From positions 1 through 8,609 of the forward strand of contig JBLMZH010000002.1 in NCBI GenBank assembly GCA_050258715.1: a stretch of DNA of 8,609 nt, given 5' to 3'. Positions 1 through 6,194 of the stretch are shown in pieces. The stretch's first letter is position 1. Each line of letters starts with the position of its first letter. The notes beneath the pieces were generated by a model. The model worked only from the letters and a program-made list of their open reading frames with translations, ran no database searches and was not told the DNA's origin. A program made the translations under genes and the position numbers. The DNA comes from JBLMZH01 sp050258715. GTDB lineage: Bacteria > Patescibacteriota > Doudnabacteria > UBA920 > O2-02-FULL-48-8.

Positions 1-14
1 TGTTTAGCGTCCAT
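1..14 (-). CDS. Start of an unidentified leftward gene (partial)
   Basis: Read on the minus strand, an ATG at 14-12 opens a frame beginning Met-Asp-Ala-Lys and leaves the window after 14 bases. Support for a real start is indirect. A purine-rich AAAGGAA lies at 30-24, with 10 nt between its GGA and the ATG, and a near-consensus promoter sits just upstream (64-36). The product cannot be named. It is divergent from the carbonic-anhydrase-like gene, so the two share the 15-260 regulatory region. Confidence 0.45.
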
Positions 15-35
15 GAGTGCGTGTTCCTTTCTGAA

Positions 36-64
36 ATTATTTTGCCCCGACCAATCGTTGTAAA
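36..64 (-). promoter_or_regulatory. Sigma-70-like promoter for the leftward gene
   Basis: On the minus strand TTTACA (64-59, 5/6 to consensus) is followed after exactly 17 bp by AATAAT (41-36, 5/6). The predicted start near 29 gives a leader of about 15 nt, with the AAAGGAA ribosome-binding sequence at its very 5' end, so the spacing is tight. Seen by eye only. Confidence 0.5.
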
Positions 65-83
65 TGATCGTCTTGATACCAAG

Positions 84-98
84 ACTTAGCAACTAAGT
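84..98. repeat. Small perfect inverted repeat between divergent promoters
   Basis: ACTTAG, a CAA spacer, then CTAAGT forms a 6-bp inverted repeat with a 3-nt centre. It lies between the leftward promoter (36-64) and the rightward one (152-180), where an operator could act on either. There is no T-run, so it is not a terminator. Chance occurrence is possible at this length. Confidence 0.3.
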
Positions 99-151
99 AT
101 AGCTCATATCCCGAATTACCACAATGATTAAGGGCTTTTTTAAACCAAACG

Positions 152-180
152 TTGACCGAACTCCTGAAATATGATAAAGT
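152..180 (+). promoter_or_regulatory. Promoter of the carbonic-anhydrase-like gene
   Basis: TTGACC (152-157, 5/6) is followed by 17 bp and TAAAGT (175-180, 4/6). A TG at 172-173 makes it an extended -10 element. Transcription would begin near 187, leaving a leader of about 74 nt before the ATG at 261. The in-frame ATG at 171 lies inside this promoter, which argues against it as the start codon. Confidence 0.5.
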
Positions 181-250
181 TAGACATTCGTTCCTTTTCC
201 AACGGCTCGAGTAGAGAGGCCATTACCAAACCACCCAGCGCGCTTCTTCA

Positions 251-256
251 AAGGAG
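251..256 (+). promoter_or_regulatory. Ribosome binding site that sets the start at 261
   Basis: AAGGAG lies 4 nt before the ATG at 261. The spacing is short but the match is strong. It selects 261 over the upstream in-frame ATG at 171, which has no such site. Confidence 0.65.
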
Positions 257-260
257 TCCT

Positions 261-683
261 ATGGCTTGTGCCAAGGTGTTTGTCCTGTCCTGCATCGACC
301 CAAGGTTCCGGCACGCGACCCAGGAGTTCGTGGAGCAGACGTTCCGAGTTGCTCCGGAGGAGTACGACCACAAGACCGACGCCGGAGGTTGCCGGGAGCT
401 CAAGAAGGAGAACTTTCCGGGCGCAGCCGCCTGGATCGAGAAGAACATCGAGATCGGATGCATGCATCATGGGACAGAGACGATCGTCCTGGTAAACCAC
501 CTCGATTGCGCGTACTACGGCGGATCGGCGGCGTTTCCGGACGCAGAGACCGAACTGGCTACCCACAGGGAAGACCTGGAATCGGCCAGGAAGATTCTCG
601 GGATGAAATTCCCTGACGCCGCGGTCATGGCGTTCATCGTCGGGAAGAACAACGGACAGTTCCAGTTCGAGCGCGTCGTCTGA
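261..683 (+). CDS. Short beta-carbonic-anhydrase-like protein
   Basis: A 140-residue soluble protein with the motif pattern of beta-class carbonic anhydrases, which interconvert CO2 and bicarbonate at a zinc site. The first motif, Cys-Ile-Asp-Pro-Arg (C11, D13, R15), supplies one zinc ligand and the Asp-Arg dyad. The second, His-Leu-Asp-Cys (H80, C83), follows a hydrophobic strand (TIVLVNH) and supplies the other two ligands. An AGGC segment at 41-44 sits where the family has its Asn-Ala-Gly-Gly-like loop. There is no signal peptide, so it is probably cytoplasmic. It is clearly shorter than the usual ~200-residue enzyme, so it may be a minimal relative with another activity. Codon use differs from its neighbours: Lys is AAG in 7 of 8 cases and Glu is GAG in 11 of 14. 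It stands alone between its own promoter and terminator. The zinc-site assignment is fairly firm; the catalytic role is inferred. Confidence 0.75.
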   Translation: MACAKVFVLSCIDPRFRHATQEFVEQTFRVAPEEYDHKTDAGGCRELKKENFPGAAAWIEKNIEIGCMHHGTETIVLVNHLDCAYYGGSAAFPDAETELATHREDLESARKILGMKFPDAAVMAFIVGKNNGQFQFERVV

Positions 684-720
684 CCAGGGCAATAATATTC
701 AGGAGGAGTTCGAGAGTAAT

Positions 721-757
721 AAGGGATCGGCAGCAATGTTCGATCCCTTTTCGTTTT
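721..757 (+). terminator. Rho-independent terminator of the carbonic-anhydrase-like gene
   Basis: A 9-bp perfect stem, AAGGGATCG (721-729) with CGATCCCTT (741-749), an 11-nt loop, and then a T-rich tail TTTTCGTTTT. It begins 37 nt after the stop codon and closes a monocistronic unit. Confidence 0.8.
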
Positions 758-988
758 GAAAAGTAAGACCCTTAAAATTACTATTTATTACGTCTTGCGA
801 AGCAAGAGATATTACTTGTTTTACAGAGAACAAGTGATTGCTTCGGCGTTTGATACATAAATTCCTGTCAGATCAGCTAAAATATTTTGATATCCACAGC
901 TTTTGTGTAACAAAGCTCTTTTTATTGCTTGCATATTGCTTGGTTTTGGTTAAAATGATCGAGCAATTAAACAGGGGAACCCTTATCA
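758..988 (+). other. AT-rich leader and control region of the GH6 gene
   Basis: This is non-coding sequence; with the terminator region it makes a 305-base gap between genes. It holds three inverted repeats that cannot all form at once. TCTTGC (793-798) pairs with GCAAGA (802-807). CGAAGCAA (798-805) pairs with TTGCTTCG (838-845). ACTTGTT (814-820) pairs with AACAAGT (829-835) nested inside the second. The heptamer ATTGCTT occurs at 837-843, 924-930 and 935-941, the last two exactly 11 bp apart. None of the hairpins is followed by a T-run. Confidence 0.5.
929..956 (+). promoter_or_regulatory. Possible promoter of the GH6 gene
   Basis: TAAAAT at 951-956 matches the -10 consensus at 5/6. The only -35 candidate at proper spacing is TTGCAT (929-934), a poor match 16 bp upstream that overlaps the ATTGCTT direct repeats. 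A weak -35 beside repeated heptamers would suit an activated promoter, but this is a guess. Confidence 0.3.
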
Positions 989-2971
989 ATGAGATTTCCT
1001 GGAAAAAATTACACCAAGACCAACAACAAAATAAAAAAACAGGTTCGCAAAGGCACAGCTTTGGCTTTTGCCATTGCGGTTCTGGCAGGGACTTTCAACT
1101 TTGGCGGCGTTCATACGCAAGCCGAGGTGGTCAACGGCCTGCATGCAACTTATTTCAACAACAAAGATTTGACTAGCCCAATTTCCACGCGCATTGATGA
1201 TTCTATAAGTTTTGACTGGGGCCAGGGTTCGCCCGTTGCCGGCGTGGACCCGGAAAGTTTTTCCGTCCGCTGGGCAGGCCAGGTCATGCCCCGCTATTCC
1301 GAAAACTATTCATTCTTTACCGTGTCTGATGACGGAGTCAGGCTTTGGGTCAATAACCAGCTGATAATCGATAATTGGTCCGATCATGGCGCCACTGAAA
1401 ATTCAGGAACGATATATTTAACCGCCAACCAGAAGTACGATCTAAAAATGGAGTTTTATGACAACACGATCAATGCGGTTGCCAAATTGTCCTGGGCTTC
1501 CAATCGGCAGTCAAAGGAGATCGTGCCAAAATCCCAGCTGTTCACGGACAATTCAGTTGCAGCAACCGTAAATTCTCCGATCGTTGCGGCTTCAACTCAA
1601 GGGCTGCTTGGTTCCTATTATTCCGATTTGAATTTTTCCAATCTGGCCTTGACGAGGACCGATTCCGCGGTCAATTTCAACTGGGGCAACGGCTCGCCGG
1701 CCGCAAATTTTCCGTCAGATGTCTTTACTGTCCGCTGGGCCGGCAATATCCAAATCCCCGCACCTGAAAATTACACCTTCTACACCTACTCCGACGACGG
1801 GGTCAGGCTGTGGGTCAACGGCCAGCAAATCGTCAATAACTGGACGGATCACGCCGGGATTGAGAACCAGGGTACTGTCTGGCTTGCTGCCGGAAGTTAT
1901 CCGGTGAAAATGGAATTTTACGAGCGGTACGGCAACGCTAGCGCCGTTCTGTCCTGGAGCAGCCCGAGTTTGGGCAAGCAAGTTATTCCTCAGTCAGCGT
2001 TAAATTCGAGTTCAGCGGCTGCCATAAGCCCTGCGCCTGCGCCAGCTCCAACGCCCACAACAGTAAATTCATCAAACCAACCTGCGGCAAATTCCTCGAA
2101 CCCGCTTTCCGGAGTGAAATTTTATGTTAACCCGGATTCGGACGCCAAGCACTGGGCCGATTCCCACCGCAGCTGGGACTCATACAACGCGTCTTTAATG
2201 GACAAGATCGCCAACCAGCCGGAAGCGATGTGGCTGGGCAATTGGAACGCCAACATCTCTGCTGACGTCAGCAATTACGCGAACAAAACCTCGGCGGCCG
2301 GAGCTGTCCCTGTGTTTGTCGTCTACAACATTCCGCAAAGAGATTGCGGCGGATATTCGGCCGGCGGCGTGGGCAGTCCCGACGCTTACCGAACCTGGAC
2401 CAATGCCATTGCTTCAGCGATCGGCAACAGGAAAGCCGTGATCGTTCTTGAGCCCGATGCTTTGGCCTTAACCGACTGTCTGTCGCAAACCGACAAGCAA
2501 ACGCGCTTTCAACTGATCAAGGATGCTATCACCGCTTACAAGTCAAAAGGAATCACGGTTTATGTTGACGCCGGACATTCCGGCTGGATCGCGGCTTACG
2601 ACATGGCCTCAAGGCTCAATAGCGCCGGAGTCGCTTCAGCCGACGGATTTGCGCTCAATACCTCCAATTTCGTGACGACCTCTGACAACATCAATTACGG
2701 CAGCCAGATTTCATCCGCAGCCGGGAACAAGCACTTTATCATTGATACCGGGCGCAATGGCCAAGGGCCGGCGGCCAATTCGGAATGGTGCAATCCGTCC
2801 GGCCGTGGCTTAGGATCAGCGCCTACGTCAAATACGGGGAACGCTTTGGTGGACGCTTTCCTATGGACGAAAAAACCGGGCGAGTCAGACGGTTCGTGCA
2901 ATGGCGGGCCTTCTGCCGGAGTATTCTGGCCTGACTACGCACTAGGACTGGCACAAAGGGCGGGTTGGTAA
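989..2971 (+). CDS. Secreted tandem-PA14 GH6 cellulase (endoglucanase type)
   Basis: A 660-residue exported glycoside hydrolase predicted to cleave beta-1,4-glucan with inversion. Residues 1-45 form a basic N-region, a hydrophobic core (about 23-38) and a likely signal-peptidase site after Ala45 (HTQA/E). Two PA14 domains follow (about 48-187 and 204-340), each with SDDGVRLWVN and a W-[ST]-D-H segment; this family often binds carbohydrate. A Pro/Ala/Ser/Thr linker runs over 341-373. The GH6 domain spans 374-660: D452 in YNIPQRDC, D490 in VLEPDALA (proton-donor position), DTGRNG, WCNPSGRG, and D634 in PGESDG. Cysteines 453/497 and 601/637 match the two conserved disulfides. The catalytic domain of about 287 residues fits compact bacterial endoglucanases rather than longer cellobiohydrolases. 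AGGGGA at 973-978 precedes the ATG by 10 nt. It converges on an operon with a BcsA-like synthase, so polymer remodelling or scavenging is plausible. Confidence 0.93.
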   Translation: MRFPGKNYTKTNNKIKKQVRKGTALAFAIAVLAGTFNFGGVHTQAEVVNGLHATYFNNKDLTSPISTRIDDSISFDWGQGSPVAGVDPESFSVRWAGQVMPRYSENYSFFTVSDDGVRLWVNNQLIIDNWSDHGATENSGTIYLTANQKYDLKMEFYDNTINAVAKLSWASNRQSKEIVPKSQLFTDNSVAATVNSPIVAASTQGLLGSYYSDLNFSNLALTRTDSAVNFNWGNGSPAANFPSDVFTVRWAGNIQIPAPENYTFYTYSDDGVRLWVNGQQIVNNWTDHAGIENQGTVWLAAGSYPVKMEFYERYGNASAVLSWSSPSLGKQVIPQSALNSSSAAAISPAPAPAPTPTTVNSSNQPAANSSNPLSGVKFYVNPDSDAKHWADSHRSWDSYNASLMDKIANQPEAMWLGNWNANISADVSNYANKTSAAGAVPVFVVYNIPQRDCGGYSAGGVGSPDAYRTWTNAIASAIGNRKAVIVLEPDALALTDCLSQTDKQTRFQLIKDAITAYKSKGITVYVDAGHSGWIAAYDMASRLNSAGVASADGFALNTSNFVTTSDNINYGSQISSAAGNKHFIIDTGRNGQGPAANSEWCNPSGRGLGSAPTSNTGNALVDAFLWTKKPGESDGSCNGGPSAGVFWPDYALGLAQRAGW

Positions 2972-2985
2972 ATCAAGAGGCATTC

Positions 2986-3013
2986 AAAAAGGACGCGAGA
3001 AACGCGTCCTTTT
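2986..3013. terminator. Bidirectional terminator between the convergent units
   Basis: A perfect 11-bp stem, AAAAGGACGCG (2987-2997) with CGCGTCCTTTT (3003-3013), around an AGAAA loop. It ends in T on the plus strand and in a T-run (complement of 2986-2990) on the minus strand. It lies 15 nt after the GH6 stop and could also stop the leftward operon ending at 3157. Confidence 0.85.
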
Positions 3014-3019
3014 CGTAAA

Positions 3020-3154
3020 TTCTAAGCTCTAAGTTCTAAATTCGAAACAAAATCGAATGAACAAAGCTCAAAATCCAAAATCTTATCCAAGATAAGTGAT
3101 TTTGATCATTTGAACATTTGAATTTTGAGCTTGTTTAGGATTTCGAATTTAGAA
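3020..3154. repeat. Large imperfect palindromic intergenic repeat (REP/MITE-like)
   Basis: An AT-rich interrupted palindrome. The outer arms are a perfect 14-bp match, TTCTAAATTCGAAA (3034-3047) with its reverse complement at 3141-3154. Middle arms AGCTCAAAAT (3065-3074) pair with ATTTTGAGCT (3122-3131), and inner arms CAAAAT (3076-3081) pair with ATTTTG (3099-3104). The centre is a small hairpin, CTTATC-CAA-GATAAG (3082-3096). Three tandem YTCTAAR units (3020-3040) lead into the left arm. It ends 2 bp from the stop codon of the leftward operon. It has no coding capacity. It could be a dispersed non-autonomous element or an mRNA 3'-end stabiliser; copy number elsewhere cannot be seen. Confidence 0.75.
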
Positions 3155-3156
3155 TT

Positions 3157-4638
3157 TTATATGTCATATCTTAATCGATATTCGTACACATCCAAGCCGG
3201 GCGAGTAATTTTTATAATCCAGCCGCTGGAAGTTCTTGTCAAAATAAAGCCGGACCGAATCCTCGTAACCCTGGTCGTAGCTTAAGATGACAAAAGCTCT
3301 TCTATGGGTGCCTTTGAGAGAGTTGACCTCGGCCGCCATTTGCTCCTGCGAGAACGCCGGGATCGGCCCGATGACGAACCGGTTCCATTCAGGCATGGTT
3401 ATCACTTGGGCTGGTCCCTTATAGTAATATTCGACGGGGTAAATCGTAAACGGAGCGGAGACGATGATGACATCGTCAGGCTGAACGTTTTGGTTTAAGT
3501 AGTTGGCCACGTCGCGAAAATCTTCTTTCGCGGGATTGGCCGCGCTGACCGACTGCACGAACAAAGTGACCGACATGAAAACGACCAGCGAATAGCGGAA
3601 AGCGTTGGCGAGCTTGCTCGGATAGTGGTAGAAAAGCCAGGCTAGGAACAGATAGAGCGAAGGAATGGTCAGGATAAGATAGCGGCTTAAGTAGACGGGT
3701 TTGACGAGCACGCTGAAAGCGTAAGCCGCAAGGATCGGGACGATTGCCGCGAAGAGGAAGAAAAACGCTTCAAAGGAAAACCGCTGCCTGCGCGTCAGAC
3801 TGAGGAACCCGAACAGCACGCCGATCGGCCAAAGGGCGATGACCAGGCGGTTAAAGCGCTCGGTCTGAAACCCGAACAGGAACTGGGTAAACGTGATGAA
3901 GATATTTATGATCGTCGGCTTGGCCAAAAGCGGCTCGGAATAGCTGGTGCCGTGCAGGTTGTAGACGTAAAACGCCCAGGGAGCCAGGCTTAAGGCAATG
4001 AGAAAGATGGCCGCGAATAATTTAAAGAAAGTCCGGCGCGGAAAGTTTTTGCGAAAAACCAGGAAGAACAGGAATTGCGCGCCCAAGATAAGCAGGAAGA
4101 AATAATGGGTATAAACGCCGATTACGCCGGTCAAAAAATATCCCAGCCAGTTGAAGAAGCTGGGTTTTTTGGAAAGATTCAAAAAGAAAATCTGGTTTAT
4201 GACCGTGACCAAGGTCACCATGCTGTACATCCGGATTTCGCTGCCGTACCAGGCCAAAAACGGCGAGATGGCGGTCAGAACCGCGGCAAACAGCCCGATC
4301 GTCGGGTTGAAGGCTCTTTTTCCCAAGACAAAAACCGCGGGGATGGTCAGGACAATGAACAAAAGGGAAAGCAGGCGGGCCGCAAAAATAGTATTCCCCA
4401 GATAGAACAGCCAAAAATGGAGGATCAAATGGTAAAGCGGAACGTGCACGTCCTGTCCGACCATGTTCAGAATGCGAGGAATATTGTTCGAAACCTGCCA
4501 TAGGGTCTGTGATTCGTCGAGCCTCAAGCTTTGATTCGTCAAAAATAAAAGCGAAAAGACCGTGGTTATTCCCATAAGAAGAATAATCCAAGTCCGGTAG
4601 TGCAGATTCCACGATTCGACTTTTTCTTTAATCTGCAT
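3157..4638 (-). CDS. GT39/PMT-like membrane glycosyltransferase
   Basis: A 493-residue polytopic protein with roughly eleven to thirteen hydrophobic spans and the layout of GT-C fold transferases (PMT/ArnT relatives), which move a sugar from a lipid-phosphate donor to an acceptor outside the membrane. After the first span (about 17-34) comes RLDESQ with D41-E42, the acidic pair expected in the first external loop. HVPLYHLILHFW (about 65-76), the AARLLS segment and SPFLAWYGSEIRMYSM (125-140) are typical of the family, as is LSRYLILTIPSLYL near 318-330. A soluble tail (about 367-493) follows the last span. It is last in the operon. Its ATG overlaps the end of the BcsA-like gene by 11 nt with no clear ribosome-binding site, so translation is probably coupled. 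Donor and acceptor cannot be told from sequence; modifying the glucan, a protein or an envelope glycan are all possible. Confidence 0.8.
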   Translation of the reverse strand: MQIKEKVESWNLHYRTWIILLMGITTVFSLLFLTNQSLRLDESQTLWQVSNNIPRILNMVGQDVHVPLYHLILHFWLFYLGNTIFAARLLSLLFIVLTIPAVFVLGKRAFNPTIGLFAAVLTAISPFLAWYGSEIRMYSMVTLVTVINQIFFLNLSKKPSFFNWLGYFLTGVIGVYTHYFFLLILGAQFLFFLVFRKNFPRRTFFKLFAAIFLIALSLAPWAFYVYNLHGTSYSEPLLAKPTIINIFITFTQFLFGFQTERFNRLVIALWPIGVLFGFLSLTRRQRFSFEAFFFLFAAIVPILAAYAFSVLVKPVYLSRYLILTIPSLYLFLAWLFYHYPSKLANAFRYSLVVFMSVTLFVQSVSAANPAKEDFRDVANYLNQNVQPDDVIIVSAPFTIYPVEYYYKGPAQVITMPEWNRFVIGPIPAFSQEQMAAEVNSLKGTHRRAFVILSYDQGYEDSVRLYFDKNFQRLDYKNYSPGLDVYEYRLRYDI

Positions 4639-6193
4639 ATGGCGTGGTATCCGTTCCGTTAATGGCCCTGACCTTGCTTCCGACCAATTCCTGTCCTTCC
4701 GCTTCGACTCCGATGAAGGCGGCGTTGATGTAAGGAATAAAGACCGCGGCGTTGAACATGGCCCACGAGAAATTGGTAATCAGCGACACGGAAAGCCCTT
4801 CGCGCTTAAGGCCTATGGCCAATCCCACGGCAAGCAGGGCAAAATAAATTAGATGCGGAATGGCGAGTCCGATGAATTTGCCGGAAACCCCGCGCTTGGC
4901 CGTAATTTGGAAGGCCGACTTAAAGCCGAGGATTGAAACGAACAGGGCGCGGATGTGCACGAAAAAGTTGGCCATGCCGAAGGACAGGGCGCGGAATGAA
5001 AACGATTCGTTGCTGACCGTCCGCAGGAGATAAACCGTGAAGAAAATGTACGGCAGGAAGATGATGGCCAAAAACATGGTCGAGATCTCAAGCGGAACGA
5101 TTCCGAAGTAAAAGAAGACCAAGGGCAGAACGGCGTTTAAGGCCACAATCGCGCCGGAGAGAAAATAGCTGGCTGAGCTTAAGTACTGCAGCTTTTGTTT
5201 CCAGGACAGGCCGCGCTTAAACAGCGGATTGTGCCGAAAGAGAACTTCCAGGCTGCCGCGCGCCCATCTGAATTGCTGGCGGGAATATGACAGCAGGTCT
5301 TCCGGGGCCAAACCTTCCGCCAACACCTCGGGAACGTAGACGGATTTCCAGCCGCGCTCATGCAAAAACAGTCCGGTCAAAAAATCTTCGGCGATGTTGG
5401 TCTCGCAGATCCCGCCCACCTCCATCAAAGCCTTGCGCGAGATCGCCATATTGGTGCCGCACATGGTCACGCTGTTCATCTGGTCCTTGCCTTGAAGGAT
5501 CGGGCCGAAGAACAAGGCTTGCTGGTCCCAGGCAGCGGCCGTCACCAGGTTCTTGTCCTGGTTGCGGTAATATTGGGGCGACTGGACAAAGCCGACCTTG
5601 GGATCGATAAAGAAGCCGATCGTCTTTTTTAGAAAATCGGGATGGGGGACATGGTCGGCGTCAAAGACCACGACCAGCGGGCTGCCTGTTTTTCTAAGGC
5701 CGTTGTTGATATTGCCCGCTTTGGCGCCGCCCGGCTTCCTTCTGGTAATGGAAAAAACCTTGTGTTTTTTGGCAAGTCCGATAATGTCCCTCCAGTTATC
5801 CTTGTGCGCGACATAGCCGTCGTTTAGAAGATAAATTTTAAAGTTCGGGTAATCCATGTTTTTGGCGGCCACAACCGTTTTCTCCACCACGTCTACCGGC
5901 TCCCCCGCCACAGTAATAAAAACGTCGACGAGCGGAGTGAACTCCTTGTCAAAGAGTCTTTTGACCGGGCCGCGGTTCCAGACCGTTTGGATGAAAGTCA
6001 GCGCCATCCAGGTGTGGTAAACCTCTCCTGCGATCAGTGCCCAGAAAAGATAACGGTTCGAGTCCGGGAACCAAAAGGCCAGGACGATAAAATAGACGAC
6101 GGCCAGGGCCGCGTTGATCGCCAAAAAAGTTTTGGGGATGTTGGGATTTTCGAGAAAACTCAGTTTCGGATCTGAGACGGTGTTTTCGTTCAT
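4628..6193 (-). CDS. BcsA-like processive glycosyltransferase (GT2, cellulose-synthase type)
   Basis: A 521-residue membrane synthase predicted to polymerise a sugar nucleotide, most likely UDP-glucose, into a beta-1,4-glucan and thread it across the membrane. Two N-terminal spans (about 23-41, 47-68) precede a cytosolic GT-A domain. It carries D125 (LLNDG), the KAGNIN segment (158-163), the DAD motif (D178, D180), FFGPILQGKD (228-237), the acceptor-site E269-D270 and QQFRW (306-310). Further spans lie at about 338-362, 370-392, 440-463 and 470-492. FQITAK (428-433) matches the BcsA gating loop FxVTxK. The chain ends soon after the last span, so the C-terminal PilZ domain that senses cyclic-di-GMP in canonical BcsA is absent. 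The start lies 1 nt after the GH8 stop (TAACATG) and the end overlaps the GT39-like gene, both signs of coupling. The polymer could be another beta-glucan or a mixed glycan. Confidence 0.9.
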   Translation of the reverse strand: MNENTVSDPKLSFLENPNIPKTFLAINAALAVVYFIVLAFWFPDSNRYLFWALIAGEVYHTWMALTFIQTVWNRGPVKRLFDKEFTPLVDVFITVAGEPVDVVEKTVVAAKNMDYPNFKIYLLNDGYVAHKDNWRDIIGLAKKHKVFSITRRKPGGAKAGNINNGLRKTGSPLVVVFDADHVPHPDFLKKTIGFFIDPKVGFVQSPQYYRNQDKNLVTAAAWDQQALFFGPILQGKDQMNSVTMCGTNMAISRKALMEVGGICETNIAEDFLTGLFLHERGWKSVYVPEVLAEGLAPEDLLSYSRQQFRWARGSLEVLFRHNPLFKRGLSWKQKLQYLSSASYFLSGAIVALNAVLPLVFFYFGIVPLEISTMFLAIIFLPYIFFTVYLLRTVSNESFSFRALSFGMANFFVHIRALFVSILGFKSAFQITAKRGVSGKFIGLAIPHLIYFALLAVGLAIGLKREGLSVSLITNFSWAMFNAAVFIPYINAAFIGVEAEGQELVGSKVRAINGTDTTPYAD

Positions 6194-6194
6194 G

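Noticed and set aside
1..89. Rightward open stretch at the left edge (frame 3, to a TAG at 87-89) as the 3' end of a gene
   Set aside because: It is only 28 codons and overlaps a good leftward promoter and start codon; coding evidence is insufficient.
171..260. Upstream in-frame ATG at 171 as the start of the carbonic-anhydrase-like protein
   Set aside because: It lies inside the predicted promoter and lacks a ribosome-binding site. The added 30 residues do not look like a domain or signal peptide, whereas 261 has AAGGAG.
180..692. 170-codon open frame antisense to the carbonic-anhydrase-like gene
   Set aside because: It mirrors a gene with G/C-rich third positions, which keeps the opposite strand open. 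It has no recognisable motif and the sense strand carries clear zinc-site motifs, a promoter and a ribosome-binding site.
736..759. Seven-codon ORF (ATG at 736) served by the orphan Shine-Dalgarno at 701-708
   Set aside because: The distance is about 27 nt and the ORF lies within the terminator stem and tail.
838..1176. 112-codon open frame overlapping the GH6 start
   Set aside because: It runs out of frame into the GH6 signal peptide and PA14 region and ends there. Its composition is that of an intergenic translation.
3034..3154. CRISPR repeat or insertion sequence
   Set aside because: There is a single palindromic unit, no spaced direct repeats, no transposase and no obvious target-site duplication; it is better described as a palindromic intergenic repeat.
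4022..4612. 196-codon minus-strand frame inside the GT39-like gene
   Set aside because: It is the shifted frame of a strongly supported membrane protein and has no hydrophobic pattern or family motif of its own.
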